Assembly (NCBI GenBank): GCA_944385425.1
Contig: CALWXD010000118.1
Location: forward strand, 1 to 51,061
DNA length: 51,061 nt
Direction of reading: 5' to 3'
From: an uncultured Oscillospiraceae bacterium
Lineage (GTDB): Bacteria; Bacillota; Clostridia; Oscillospirales; Oscillospiraceae
A program made the translations under genes and the position numbers. A model generated the notes under the pieces. The model was given only the letters and a program-made list of their open reading frames with translations, did no database searches and was not told the origin of the DNA. Below, piece by piece: positions 1 to 8,481 of this stretch; position 1 is the first letter of the stretch, and each line of letters starts with the position of its first letter.

Positions 1-887
1 GGCTGGTGGTGGCGCTGGCGGTGTGGCGGCTGCTGCCGGAGAAAAAATACCATCTTCCGGAGAAGATGTGGCGGCTGATCGCAACACTGTCCCTTCTGCC
101 CTTTGTGGGAATCATTGTGGCGGTGGCTCTGGTGGAGCCCCGGTATGCGGGAGGCGGCCTGGCGTCCCTGGTGCTGATGCCGTTTTTCCTGCTGTCGGCC
201 CTGGCGGTGCTGTACACGGCGGCGGTGCTGGCCCGGCAGGAGCAGCTGGAGCAGGAGGCGGCCCTTTCCCGGATGAACCGGACCTACTACGCCCAGCTGG
301 AGCAGCAGCAGCGCCAGGTCCGCAGCCTGCGCCACGATATGGCCAACCACTTCACCGTCCTGGGGGGCCTTTTGGAAATGGATCAGACGGAGGAGGCCCG
401 GCAGTACCTCAGACGGCTGAAGGGCCAGCCGGGGCTGCTGGCCACCCGCCGGTTCTGCGACAACCCGGTGGTAAACACCGTGCTGGCGGCCAAGGCCACC
501 CTCCTGGAGGAGCAGGGCATCCCCTTCTCCCCGGAGATTCGGGTGGAGCCGGCGCTGCCTTTGGAGGGGCCGGCCCTGGGGGCCCTTTTGGGAAATATCC
601 TGGACAACGCCGCGGAGGCCTGCGCCCAGCTGCCCCGGGAGGAGCGGTGGGTGCGCCTCAGGCTGGAGGGCGGCGAGGACCGGCTCTCCCTCTGCTGTGA
701 AAACCCCTGTGCCCAGGCGCCGGCGGAGAAGGGGGGACGTCTCCTCTCCACCAAGGCCCAGCCGGGCCACGGCTACGGCACGGAGAACATCCGCTCCATC
801 GCCCGCAGCGGCGGCGGCAGCGCCGCCTTCCGCTGGGCGGAGGGGACGTTTTCCGTGGCGGTGGAGATCCCGGCCCCCGGGGCGTAA
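1..887 (+). CDS. Sensor histidine kinase, GHKL/AgrC-like (5' end outside the window)
   Basis: The reading frame is open to the left edge, so only the C-terminal part is present. Two hydrophobic segments lie at the left. A long helical linker leads to LRHDMANHF at about 327-353, a phospho-acceptor histidine region of the Spo0B/AgrC type. It is followed by the N-box NILDNAAEA at about 595-620 and the G-box GYGTENI at about 772-792. These mark a HATPase_c_5 (GHKL) domain as in HPK10 peptide-pheromone kinases. By family it would sit in the membrane, sense an extracellular signal and phosphorylate a LytTR-type regulator, but no such regulator is visible, so its partner must lie upstream. The ligand is unknown. 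The only real alternative is a citrate/malate-type kinase with the same ATPase class. Confidence 0.85.
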   Translation, partial: LVVALAVWRLLPEKKYHLPEKMWRLIATLSLLPFVGIIVAVALVEPRYAGGGLASLVLMPFFLLSALAVLYTAAVLARQEQLEQEAALSRMNRTYYAQLEQQQRQVRSLRHDMANHFTVLGGLLEMDQTEEARQYLRRLKGQPGLLATRRFCDNPVVNTVLAAKATLLEEQGIPFSPEIRVEPALPLEGPALGALLGNILDNAAEACAQLPREERWVRLRLEGGEDRLSLCCENPCAQAPAEKGGRLLSTKAQPGHGYGTENIRSIARSGGGSAAFRWAEGTFSVAVEIPAPGA

Positions 888-904
888 GCGGCGGGCCCCC
901 GCAG

Positions 905-945
905 AAAAACAGCCGGCGGGCCGCCAAAGGGCGGCCCGCCGGCTG
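905..945 (-). terminator. Intrinsic terminator for mocA
   Basis: A perfect 16-bp stem (910-925 with 930-945) with a 4-nt loop is followed, in minus-strand direction, by five T residues (905-909). The minus-strand reading fits an intrinsic terminator for mocA. On the plus strand the tail is poor, so it ends the sensor kinase transcript less well. Confidence 0.8.
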
Positions 946-958
946 CTGCACGCTTTCT

Positions 959-1540
959 TCAAGTTGTTTCCCGGAGCTTTTCCAGCGCCTCCGGCACGTC
1001 CACGTCCATCAGCTCCTCCGCCGGCGCCTCCACCAGGGTGAGGAGCGCCTCGTGCCGCCGGATGACGGCGCTGCCGCCCCGGTCCCCCTCCAGGGCCATC
1101 AGCTCGGGGAAGAGGGCGGAAGGGAAGAGGCAGGGGTTGCCCCGTTTCCCGCCGCAGCCCAGGCCCACGATCCGGGCGGGGTCCTCCTCCCAGCGGCGCA
1201 GCACCGCCAGGATGGAGCCGCGGCGCAGCCGGGGCTGGTCCGCCACCAAAAAAAGCGCCCCGTCACACCGGCCCACGGCCTCCAGACCCAGCCGGACCGT
1301 GCGGCTGGCGCCGTCCTGGGGCCTGTCGTTTTCCACAGCCAGAAAGCCGCGCCGCGCCGCCAGGCCCAGGATCTCCGGGTGCCAGGCCACCACCGCCGCG
1401 GCAGAGAACGCCTCCAGCGGCACCGCCTCCAGCGTCCGCTCGATGAGGCTGCGCCCCTCCAGCCGCTCCAGCAGCTTGTTGGCGCCGTACCGGCTGGAGA
1501 GCCCCGCCGCCATCACGACGCACCCGACGTGCTTTCCCAT
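959..1540 (-). CDS. mocA: MobA/MocA-type nucleotidyltransferase (molybdenum cofactor cytidylyltransferase)
   Basis: The 193-aa protein opens with the nucleotide-binding loop AAGLSSRYGANKLL (residues 11-24), typical of MocA/MobA-like NTP transferases. It carries the metal-binding DQP at residues 101-103 and a GNPCLF and GDRGGS region further on. MocA transfers CMP to molybdopterin to make the MCD form of the cofactor used by xanthine-dehydrogenase-family enzymes. The gene is divergent from xdhABC, which supports MocA over MobA (GMP transfer). A good Shine-Dalgarno (AAGGAG) lies 9 nt upstream of the ATG at 1540. A possible weak promoter (TTGTAT, 17 nt, TAGGAT) lies in the shared intergenic region. 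The exact nucleotide is inferred from context. Confidence 0.85.
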   Translation of the reverse strand: MGKHVGCVVMAAGLSSRYGANKLLERLEGRSLIERTLEAVPLEAFSAAAVVAWHPEILGLAARRGFLAVENDRPQDGASRTVRLGLEAVGRCDGALFLVADQPRLRRGSILAVLRRWEEDPARIVGLGCGGKRGNPCLFPSALFPELMALEGDRGGSAVIRRHEALLTLVEAPAEELMDVDVPEALEKLRETT

Positions 1541-1657
1541 TCCGCACCGCTCCTTTCCCCGTCAGCTTGTTTTCTTATCCTATACCCATTTTTGTCGGAA
1601 TACAAGATGCACAGTCGATATTCTGAAAATAAAATCACCATTGTGGAGCTTTCCGTC

Positions 1658-1686
1658 TGTACACCCCGGGGAAAAGGGAGTATAAT
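1658..1686 (+). promoter_or_regulatory. Sigma-A promoter for xdhABC
   Basis: TGTACA (1658-1663), a 17-nt spacer and a perfect TATAAT (1681-1686). Transcription would start near 1693, giving a leader of about 85 nt. The 236-nt region 1541-1776 is otherwise gene-free and is shared with divergent mocA. Confidence 0.65.
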
Positions 1687-1776
1687 ACACTTAAGATAGC
1701 GCCTATTTGGAATCATTTCCATGCATTTCCATTTCAGAAGAACCGGCACGAGAATATGAGACAAGGAGGAGTCGCA

Positions 1777-4065
1777 ATGAGCAAACAAGTCGGGCAAAGC
1801 AAAACGCGGGTGGACGCCTTTGACAAGGCGACCGGCCGCGCGAAATACACCGACGACCTGTGCGGGAAGGAGACCCTGGTGACCCGCATCATCCACTCCA
1901 CCGTGGCCCACGGCCTGGTGACCAGCATCGACACGGAGGAGGCCGCCAAGGTCCCCGGCGTGGTGAAGATCCTCACCTGCTTCGATGTCCCCAACTACCC
2001 CTTCGCCACCGCCGGCCATCCCTGGTCCCTGGATCCGGGCCACCAGGACGTGGCGGACCGCCTGCTTTTGAACCGGCACGTCCGCTACTACGGCGACGAC
2101 GTGGCCGTGGTCATCGCTGAGGACGAGGTGGCCGCCGCCCAGGCCGCCCGCCTGGTGAAGGTGTGCTATGAGGAGTACCCCTTTGTGCTGGATGTGCAGA
2201 AGGCTATGGAGCCCGGCGCGCCCCAGATCCAGGAGAACTACCCCGGCAACGTCCTGGCCCACAGCCAGTACCGCTACGGCAACTACGAGGAGGCCATCCA
2301 GGAGCCCGGCCTCATCAAGGTGGAGGGCTGGTATGACACCCCCACCGTCCAGCACTGCCACATTGAAAACCACCTGTGCGTGGCCCACATGGAGGCCGGC
2401 CGGATCGTGGTGGTCAGCTCCACCCAGATCCCCCACATCGTCCGCCGGATCTGCGGCCAGGCCCTGGGCATCCCCTGGGGCAAGGTGCGGCTGATCAAGC
2501 CCTACATCGGCGGCGGTTTCGGCAACAAGCAGGACGCGCTGTATGAGCCTCTGTGCGCCTGGCTCACCACCCAGGTGGGCGGCCGCGCGGTGAAGATCGA
2601 CTGCAGCCGGGAGGAGACCTTTGTCTCCAACCGCGTCCGCCACGCCATCCGCACCCACATCATCTCCTGGGTCCGGCCCGACGGCACCTTTGCCGCCCGG
2701 AAGGTGGAGGCCTTCTCCAACCAGGGCGCCTACGCCTCCCACGGCCACGGCGTCAACGCCAAGGGCGTCAACGCCTTCCCCCAGCTCTACCCCTGCCCCA
2801 ACGTGGAGGGCGACGCCTACACGGTCTACACCAACCGCCCCTCCGCCGGCGCCATGCGCGGCTACGGCATCCCCCAGGCCATGTGGGCCGGCGAGTCCCA
2901 CATTGACGACGTGGCCAAGGCCCTGGGCCGGGATCCCGTGGAGTACCGCCGGCAGATCGTGATGCCCGTGGGGTATAAGGACGGTTTCAGCAAGAACGAG
3001 AACTACTTCGATACCTTCAACCAGATCATGGACAAGGGCATGAAGGCCATCGGCTACGAGGAGAAACGCAAGGCCTACGCCAGCCAGACCGGCCCGGTCC
3101 GCCGGGGCATCGGCATGGCCCTCTTCTGGTACAACACCGCCGTGTGGCCCATCTCCGTGGAGACCTCCTCCTGCCGCATGGTCCTCAACCAGGACGGCTC
3201 CATCCAGGTCCAGACCGGCGAGACGGAGATCGGCCAGGGCTGCGACACCGCCTACGCCCAGATGGCCGCCGACGCGGTGGGCATCCTCTTTGAGAATGTC
3301 CACATGGTCTCCACCCAGGACACCGACATCACCCCCTTCGGCACCGGCGCCTACGCCTCCCGGCAGACCTACATCGGCGGGTTCTCCATCCGCCAGACCG
3401 GCCAGATCCTCAAGGAGCGGATCTTGAACTACGCCGTGGAGCTGACCCGCCAGACCCGGGCCAACCTGGACCTCATCGACGGCAAGATCGTCCGCATCAG
3501 CGACGGACGGGAGCTGATGGACCTGGGCGAGCTGGCCACCACGGCCCTCTACAGCACCACCAACAGCCAGCATATCACCGCTGAGAGCACCTATCAGATC
3601 AAGAACAACGCCTACTCCTTCGGCTGCACCTTCGCCGAGGTGGAGGTGGATATCCCCATGTGCAAGGTAAAGCTCCTAAACATCGTCAACGTCCACGACT
3701 GCGGCACCCTCATCAATCCCCAGCTGGCGGAGGCCCAGGTCCACGGCGGCATGTCCATGGGCATCGGCTACGGCCTCAGCGAGGAGCTGAAGTTCGACGA
3801 GAAGACCGGCAAGCCCTTGAACAACAACCTCCTGGACTACAAGCTCTCCACCTTCATGGACCACCCCCACCTGGAGGCGGAATTCGTGGAGAACGCCGAG
3901 CCCACCAGCCCCTACGGCACCAAGGCCCTGGGCGAGCCCCCGGCCTGCAGCCCGGCGCCCGCCATCCGCAACGCGGTGCTCCAGGCCACCGGCGTTGGCA
4001 TCGACGAGGCGCCCCTGTCGCCCCACCGGCTCTTCGCCGCGTTCCAGGCGGCGGGCTTACTGTAA
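1777..4065 (+). CDS. xdhA: Xanthine dehydrogenase-family molybdenum-binding subunit
   Basis: This 762-aa subunit carries the molybdopterin active site of a three-subunit molybdenum hydroxylase; E. coli XdhA is a similar 752 aa. Visible motifs are GGGFG (residues 245-249, cofactor binding), AMRGYG with Arg361, and the C-terminal GEPP motif whose Glu720 matches the catalytic base glutamate of the family. An upstream in-frame ATG at 1756 exists, but AAGGAGGA at 1763-1770 points to the ATG at 1777. The FAD gene starts 18 nt after the stop. The operon order Mo, FAD, FeS matches E. coli xdhABC. The substrate is probably a purine, but hydroxylation of another heterocycle cannot be excluded from sequence alone. 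Confidence 0.92.
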   Translation: MSKQVGQSKTRVDAFDKATGRAKYTDDLCGKETLVTRIIHSTVAHGLVTSIDTEEAAKVPGVVKILTCFDVPNYPFATAGHPWSLDPGHQDVADRLLLNRHVRYYGDDVAVVIAEDEVAAAQAARLVKVCYEEYPFVLDVQKAMEPGAPQIQENYPGNVLAHSQYRYGNYEEAIQEPGLIKVEGWYDTPTVQHCHIENHLCVAHMEAGRIVVVSSTQIPHIVRRICGQALGIPWGKVRLIKPYIGGGFGNKQDALYEPLCAWLTTQVGGRAVKIDCSREETFVSNRVRHAIRTHIISWVRPDGTFAARKVEAFSNQGAYASHGHGVNAKGVNAFPQLYPCPNVEGDAYTVYTNRPSAGAMRGYGIPQAMWAGESHIDDVAKALGRDPVEYRRQIVMPVGYKDGFSKNENYFDTFNQIMDKGMKAIGYEEKRKAYASQTGPVRRGIGMALFWYNTAVWPISVETSSCRMVLNQDGSIQVQTGETEIGQGCDTAYAQMAADAVGILFENVHMVSTQDTDITPFGTGAYASRQTYIGGFSIRQTGQILKERILNYAVELTRQTRANLDLIDGKIVRISDGRELMDLGELATTALYSTTNSQHITAESTYQIKNNAYSFGCTFAEVEVDIPMCKVKLLNIVNVHDCGTLINPQLAEAQVHGGMSMGIGYGLSEELKFDEKTGKPLNNNLLDYKLSTFMDHPHLEAEFVENAEPTSPYGTKALGEPPACSPAPAIRNAVLQATGVGIDEAPLSPHRLFAAFQAAGLL

Positions 4066-4083
4066 GAAGGGAGGAGACCGACA

Positions 4084-4968
4084 ATGTATGATATGAAGGC
4101 ATTTTACGAGGCCGAAAGCGTCCAGGACGCCATTCGTCTTCGTCTGGAGCATCCCGAGGCCCAGATCATCGCCGGCGGCACCGACGTGCTGGTCCAGATG
4201 CGGGAGGGCAAGCGGGCCGGCAAGGAGCTGATCTCCATCTACGGCATCGACAGCATGCGGGGCATCTCCCTGGACAGTGAGGAGAACATCCGCATCGGCT
4301 CCCTCACCAGTTTCAGCCACATCACCAAGGACCCCATCATCCAGAAGTACATCAACGTGCTGGGTGAGGCGGTGGACATGGTGGGCGGCCCCCAGATCCG
4401 CAACGCCGGCACCATCGGCGGCAACACCTGCAACGGCGTCACCAGCGCCGACTCCGCCTCCACCCTCATGGCGTGGGACGCCATTGTGGAGCTCACCGGC
4501 AAGGACGGGGTGCGCCTGGTGCCCATCCAGGAGTTCTACCTCTCCGCGGGCAAGGTGGACCTCCGCCCCGATGAGATTCAGACCGCTATTCTGATCCCCA
4601 AGGCAAGCTACGAAAACTGCTTTGGCCACTACATCAAGTATGCCATGCGCAACGCCATGGACATCGCCACCACCGGCTGCAGCGTCAACGTGGTGCTCAG
4701 CGGGGATAAGAAGACCATTGTCCGCGCCCGCATCGCCTACGGCGTGGCCGGCCCCGTCCCCATGCGCGCCCCCAGCGCCGAGGCCGCGGCCAACGGCAAG
4801 AGCGTGTCCCAGGAGACGGTGGAGGCCTTTGCCGGCGCGGTGCTGCAGGACATCCACCCCCGTGACTCCTGGCGGGCCAGCAAGGCCTTCCGCGAGCACA
4901 TCGCGGTGGAGATGGCAAAGCGCTGCTTGATTGAATCCTGTAAACTGGCGGGAGGTGTGATTGCATGA
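4084..4968 (+). CDS. xdhB: Xanthine dehydrogenase-family FAD-binding subunit
   Basis: The 294-aa protein is the medium, FAD-binding subunit that passes electrons from the iron-sulfur subunit to NAD(P)+ or another acceptor. It shows the FAD-loop IAGGTD near residues 24-29 and the second flavin motif GTIGGN near residues 112-117, preceded by GGPQIRNA. Length is normal for the CO-dehydrogenase/XDH flavoprotein family. GGGAGGAG precedes the ATG. The stop overlaps the xdhC start by 4 nt (ATGA), so translation of the two is probably coupled. The assignment of the three-gene complex is firm; the physiological electron acceptor is not shown. Confidence 0.93.
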   Translation: MYDMKAFYEAESVQDAIRLRLEHPEAQIIAGGTDVLVQMREGKRAGKELISIYGIDSMRGISLDSEENIRIGSLTSFSHITKDPIIQKYINVLGEAVDMVGGPQIRNAGTIGGNTCNGVTSADSASTLMAWDAIVELTGKDGVRLVPIQEFYLSAGKVDLRPDEIQTAILIPKASYENCFGHYIKYAMRNAMDIATTGCSVNVVLSGDKKTIVRARIAYGVAGPVPMRAPSAEAAANGKSVSQETVEAFAGAVLQDIHPRDSWRASKAFREHIAVEMAKRCLIESCKLAGGVIA

Positions 4969-5456
4969 GCAAGCAGTTTAAATTGATCAAATGCAACATC
5001 AACGGCAAGGACGTGGAGCAGATGGTAGACGTCCGGGCCAGCCTGACGGATATGCTGCGCAACGACTTCCGCCTCACCAGTGTGAAGAAGGGCTGCGAGG
5101 TGGGCGAGTGCGGCGCCTGCAACGTCATCATCGACGGGGAGTGCTACAACTCCTGCCTGTACCTGGCCGCCTGGGCCGACGGCAAGCACATCCGCACCCT
5201 GGAGGGCCTCATGGGCCCCGACGGGGAGCTCAGCGACATCCAGCAGGCCTTTATCGACGAGGCCGCCATCCAGTGCGGGTTCTGCACCCCCGGTTTCATC
5301 ATGACCGCGGTGGAGATCCTGGAGAGCGGCAAGGAGTACACCGACGACGAGCTGCGCAAGCTCCTCTCCGGCCATCTGTGCCGCTGCACCGGGTATGAGA
5401 ATATCCTGCGGGCGGTGAAGAAGACCATGCTCCAGCGCCTGGGCAAGGCCCAGTAA
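4965..5456 (+). CDS. xdhC: Xanthine dehydrogenase-family [2Fe-2S] subunit
   Basis: The small 163-aa electron-transfer subunit has an N-terminal plant-ferredoxin-type cluster site (Cys44, Cys49, Cys52, Cys64, in GCEVGECGAC) and a C-terminal helical domain with the second cluster (Cys104, Cys107, Cys139, Cys141, in CGFC and CRC). All eight ligands are present, so the complex should be functional. The start overlaps xdhB. A strong terminator follows at 5472-5512, closing the operon. The name follows E. coli xdhC and should not be confused with the XdhC maturation factor of Rhodobacter. Confidence 0.94.
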   Translation: MSKQFKLIKCNINGKDVEQMVDVRASLTDMLRNDFRLTSVKKGCEVGECGACNVIIDGECYNSCLYLAAWADGKHIRTLEGLMGPDGELSDIQQAFIDEAAIQCGFCTPGFIMTAVEILESGKEYTDDELRKLLSGHLCRCTGYENILRAVKKTMLQRLGKAQ

Positions 5457-5471
5457 CCCCTGCGCAAAAGG

Positions 5472-5512
5472 GCGCCCCTCCGTCTTGAGACGGAGGGGCG
5501 CTTATTTTTTGC
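5472..5512 (+). terminator. Intrinsic terminator of xdhABC
   Basis: A 13-bp perfect stem (5472-5484 with 5489-5501) with loop TTGA is followed by TTATTTTTT. Confidence 0.9.
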
Positions 5513-5555
5513 ACCCCTGCCCGCAAAAGGCGCAAAACGGCGGGAAGGGGGCGGG

Positions 5556-5598
5556 CAAAGGGCCTTTGCTTGCCTGCAAAGGCCCTTTCTGCTAGAAT
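5556..5598 (+). promoter_or_regulatory. Promoter with twin CAAAGG-N-CCTTTG operators
   Basis: The promoter is TTGCCT (5570-5575), 17 nt, TAGAAT (5593-5598). Two dyads flank and invade it: CAAAGGGCCTTTG at 5556-5568 (perfect) and CAAAGGCCCTTTC at 5577-5589 (one end mismatched). Their centres are 21 bp apart, so two dimers would sit on the same DNA face and cover the -35. This is the pattern expected for autorepression by the XRE protein encoded next. Confidence 0.65.
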
Positions 5599-5626
5599 AT
5601 CCTCAACAAACAGAGGAGGGAACGAT

Positions 5627-6034
5627 ATGGGAAAGAAGAGCAACCAGGTGGGGGCGCGGATCGCGGCGCTGCGGAAGGAGCGGGGGTTGACCCAGGAGCA
5701 GCTGGCGGAGCGGCTCCATGTGACGCGGCAGACCGTCAGCAGCTGGGAGACCGCCAACTCCTACCCGGATGTGGAGATGCTGGCGGCCCTGGCCCAGGCG
5801 CTGGAGGTCAGCGTGGAGCAGCTGATCTATGGGGAGGCGCAGAGACAAGCTGCGCCGGAGGAGCTGCCCCGCTGGATGCGCGTGGGATGCTACCTCTTCG
5901 CGCTGGTGATGGTCTGCGGGATCGTCTGGAATACCTTTGGCGCTGGGATGGTGCCGACGGGGCTGTTCTTCTGCCTCCTGGGCACCCTCTACTACGGGAT
6001 CCTGGTCATCCGGGACGAGCTGAGGCGGCGGTGA
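5627..6034 (+). CDS. XRE-family regulator with membrane tail
   Basis: The protein has 135 aa. Residues about 8-65 form a Cro/C1-type helix-turn-helix (ERGLTQEQLAERLHVTRQTVSSWE), and after a short linker the C-terminal third is hydrophobic with two likely membrane segments ending in a basic tail. The start at 5627 is chosen because GAGGAGGG lies 7 nt upstream; the earlier in-frame ATG at 5570 lies inside the promoter. The twin operators just upstream suggest autoregulation. The signal and any other targets are unknown. A plausible terminator follows at 6038-6072. Confidence 0.8.
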   Translation: MGKKSNQVGARIAALRKERGLTQEQLAERLHVTRQTVSSWETANSYPDVEMLAALAQALEVSVEQLIYGEAQRQAAPEELPRWMRVGCYLFALVMVCGIVWNTFGAGMVPTGLFFCLLGTLYYGILVIRDELRRR

Positions 6035-6037
6035 TGC

Positions 6038-6072
6038 GCCGGCGGGCAGGCGCCCTCCCCGCCGGCCATTTT
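6038..6072 (+). terminator. Probable terminator after the XRE gene
   Basis: A 9-bp GC stem (6038-6046 with 6058-6066) with an 11-nt loop is followed by TTTT (6069-6072). It lies immediately before the ffs promoter. Confidence 0.5.
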
Positions 6073-6077
6073 GGGTG

Positions 6078-6106
6078 TTGTAATTTCCGGGGGAATGTGG
6101 TATACT
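6078..6106 (+). promoter_or_regulatory. Promoter of SRP RNA
   Basis: TTGTAA (6078-6083), 17 nt, TATACT (6101-6106). The predicted start near 6113 coincides with the 5' end of the SRP RNA helix. Confidence 0.8.
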
Positions 6107-6112
6107 GTCTCT

Positions 6113-6280
6113 GCTTTGAAGAAAGATCCTCCGCAAGCATTCGCGTTGAGGAGTCGGTCTCGCGCAATGGATGCCCGTGAACCATGTCAGGCGGGGAACC
6201 GAGCAGCATTAAGCGGAACACCATGTGCCGCGAGGGTGCCGATTCTGAGGGGATGCTTGCGGAGGGTCTTTCTATCTTTT
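6113..6280 (+). ncRNA. ffs: Signal recognition particle RNA, large bacterial type
   Basis: The Ffh-binding S-domain core is visible at about 6178-6240: GTGAACC, GTCAGG, a GGAA tetraloop closed by GG/CC, and AGCAGCA. The 5' end (6120-6140) pairs over about 20 bases with 6253-6273, making the long terminal helix of the Alu-containing SRP RNA found in Firmicutes. A run of T residues (6277-6280) follows. The RNA guides Ffh-dependent membrane targeting. It ends 42 nt before dnaX, the usual ffs-dnaX-ybaB order in Clostridia. Exact ends are estimated. Confidence 0.92.
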
Positions 6281-6322
6281 CCCGGGGGGTCGGCCCCGGC
6301 GGAGATGAAAGGAGTCCTCGCC

Positions 6323-8017
6323 ATGTACCAGGCGCTGTACCGCAAGTGGCGGCCAAAGACCTTTTCCGACGTCATCGGACAGCAGCACATCACCCAGACC
6401 CTGCAGCGCCAGGTGGCGGAGGGCCGCCTCTCCCACGCCTACCTCTTCACCGGCACCCGGGGCACCGGCAAGACCACCTGCGCCAAGATCCTGGCCAAGG
6501 CGGTCAACTGCGAGCACCCGGTAAACGGCGACCCCTGCAACCAGTGCCCGGCCTGCCTCGGCATCGACAACGGCAGCCTCCTGGACGTGCTGGAGCTGGA
6601 CGCCGCCTCCAACAACGGCGTGGACAGCGTCCGCGCCCTGCGGGACGAGGCCATCTACACCCCGGCCCATGTGCGCTACCGGGTGTACATCATCGACGAG
6701 GTGCACATGCTCTCCCTGGCCGCCTTCAACGCCCTTTTGAAGATCCTGGAGGAGCCGCCGAAGCACCTCATCTTCATCCTGGCCACCACGGAGCTGCACA
6801 AGGTCCCGGCCACCATCCTCTCCCGCTGCCAGCGCTTTGCCTTCAAGCGCATCGCCCCCCAGGACATTGCCCAGCGGCTTTTGTCTGTGGCCCGGGCGGA
6901 GGGGATCCCTCTGACGGAGAGCGGCGCGGCGGTGCTCTCCCGCCTGGCCGACGGCGCCCTGCGGGACGCGCTGAGCCTTCTGGACCAGTGCTCCGCCGCC
7001 GGCGGCGAGATCGACGAGGGCCGGGTCCTGGAGGAGCTGGGCCTGGCGGGCAACCTGCAGACGGCCCGGATGATGGACTGCATCCTCCGCCGGGACCAGC
7101 AGGCCGCCCTGCTCCTGCTCCACCAGCTCTACAGCGGCGGCAAGGAGGTGGGCGCCCTTTTGGGGGAGCTCTCCGTCCTGGCCCGGGACCTCTTGATCCG
7201 CATGACCGCGCCGGAGGGGGGCGAGGCCCTGCTCAGCGGCGGCTACAGCGCCGCCGCCATGGACCCCCTGGCCGCCCTGGCCACCCCCCAGCGCCTGCTC
7301 CATATCACCGCCCTGCTCCAGTCCACCGCCGCGGCGCTGCCCTTGAGCACCAGCCGCCGCACGGACGCGGAGCTGTGCCTGCTCCGCCTGTGTGACGACA
7401 GCCTCAGCGGGGACCTTACGGCCCTAAGCGCCCGGGTGGCCCGGCTGGAGCGGCTGGCCGCCGGCGGCGGGGGCGCCCCCGTCCCCGGGAAGGCTGTCCC
7501 CCCCGCCCCGCCTCAGGCGGCGGTCCCAGCCCCTCCTCCCCCGGCGGAGGACGACATCCCCTGGGAGGAGCCGCCGCTGGAGCGGGAACCGGTTATCCCG
7601 GCAGGCAGAACGCCTGCCACCCCGCCGCCCGTCTCCCTTGCCCCGTCCCCCTCTGCCGCCGGGGCGGCCTCCGGCCTGTGGGAGCGGCTGATCGACGCCT
7701 ATAAGAGCCAGCTGCCCCCCATGTACCGCGCTTTCCTGGACGGGGCCCGCGGCGCGCTGGAGGGGGACCTTCTGACGGTGACCTGCGCCAACGATTTTAC
7801 AAAGACCCAGCTGCACAACGTAAAGGTGCAGTCGGTGCTGCAGGAGATCACCTCCCAGGACCAGGGCCGCCCCATCGCCGTGGCCTTCACAGTGGGGGAC
7901 CCGTCAAAGGCGGCCGCCCCTCCCTCGTCCGCCGGTGCCGGGGAGGCGCCCGGGAAGGACAAGCTGGAGGATCTCATCCACTTTGGCAACCAATTTGATA
8001 ATTTTAAGATAAAGTGA
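6323..8017 (+). CDS. dnaX: DNA polymerase III subunits gamma/tau
   Basis: The 564-aa clamp-loader ATPase has Walker A GTRGTGKT (residues 44-51), zinc-binding cysteines (Cys63, 72, 75, 78), Walker B IIDEVH (123-128) and the SRC sensor motif in TILSRCQRF. A Pro/Ala-rich linker (about residues 390-450) leads to a C-terminal domain of tau type. The ATG at 6323 gives the canonical MYQALYRKWRP start, with GAAAGGAG upstream; the frame is open further back through the SRP RNA but that is not coding. No obvious slippery heptamer for a gamma frameshift was noticed. ybaB begins 10 nt after the stop. Confidence 0.96.
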   Translation: MYQALYRKWRPKTFSDVIGQQHITQTLQRQVAEGRLSHAYLFTGTRGTGKTTCAKILAKAVNCEHPVNGDPCNQCPACLGIDNGSLLDVLELDAASNNGVDSVRALRDEAIYTPAHVRYRVYIIDEVHMLSLAAFNALLKILEEPPKHLIFILATTELHKVPATILSRCQRFAFKRIAPQDIAQRLLSVARAEGIPLTESGAAVLSRLADGALRDALSLLDQCSAAGGEIDEGRVLEELGLAGNLQTARMMDCILRRDQQAALLLLHQLYSGGKEVGALLGELSVLARDLLIRMTAPEGGEALLSGGYSAAAMDPLAALATPQRLLHITALLQSTAAALPLSTSRRTDAELCLLRLCDDSLSGDLTALSARVARLERLAAGGGGAPVPGKAVPPAPPQAAVPAPPPPAEDDIPWEEPPLEREPVIPAGRTPATPPPVSLAPSPSAAGAASGLWERLIDAYKSQLPPMYRAFLDGARGALEGDLLTVTCANDFTKTQLHNVKVQSVLQEITSQDQGRPIAVAFTVGDPSKAAAPPSSAGAGEAPGKDKLEDLIHFGNQFDNFKIK

Positions 8018-8027
8018 GGAAAACCCT

Positions 8028-8396
8028 ATGGCAAAAGGCGGATTCCCCAAGGGGATGGCCGGCATGAACGCCGGCAACATGATGCGCCAGCAGGCGCAGA
8101 TGCAGCAGAAGATCATGAAGATGCAGCAGGAGATGGCCAAGGCCCAGGAGGCGGTGGAGAACGCCTCCTTCTCCGCCACGGTGGGCGGCGGCACGGTGAA
8201 GGCCACCGTCAGCGGCAAAAAGGAGCTGACGGAGCTGGTGATCAGCCCCGAGGCCCTCACCCCCGAGGACGCGGAGATGGTCCAGGACATGGTCATCAGC
8301 GCGGTGAACGAGGCGCTGCGCCAGGCGGAGGAGGCCATGAACAAGGGCATGGAGAGCGTGACCGGCGGGCTGAATATCCCCGGCCTAAAGCTGTAA
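8028..8396 (+). CDS. ybaB: YbaB/EbfC family nucleoid-associated protein
   Basis: The 122-aa protein has a Met/Gln-rich N-terminal helix, then the conserved core FSATVGGGTVKATVSG and a C-terminal helical segment with VQDMV and AVNEAL. YbaB forms dimers that bind DNA and bridge the nucleoid. It follows dnaX as in most bacteria. The gene that normally comes next, recR, is absent here; a bidirectional terminator and convergent rplS follow instead. The sequence 8397-8480 holds no gene. Confidence 0.93.
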   Translation: MAKGGFPKGMAGMNAGNMMRQQAQMQQKIMKMQQEMAKAQEAVENASFSATVGGGTVKATVSGKKELTELVISPEALTPEDAEMVQDMVISAVNEALRQAEEAMNKGMESVTGGLNIPGLKL

Positions 8397-8481
8397 CGCC
8401 TATCCCCGCAAAACGAACGCGGCTTCCGCCCGGCGGGAGCCGCGCCCCAAAGGCGGCTGCCTCTTCTTTGGCGCGCCGCGC

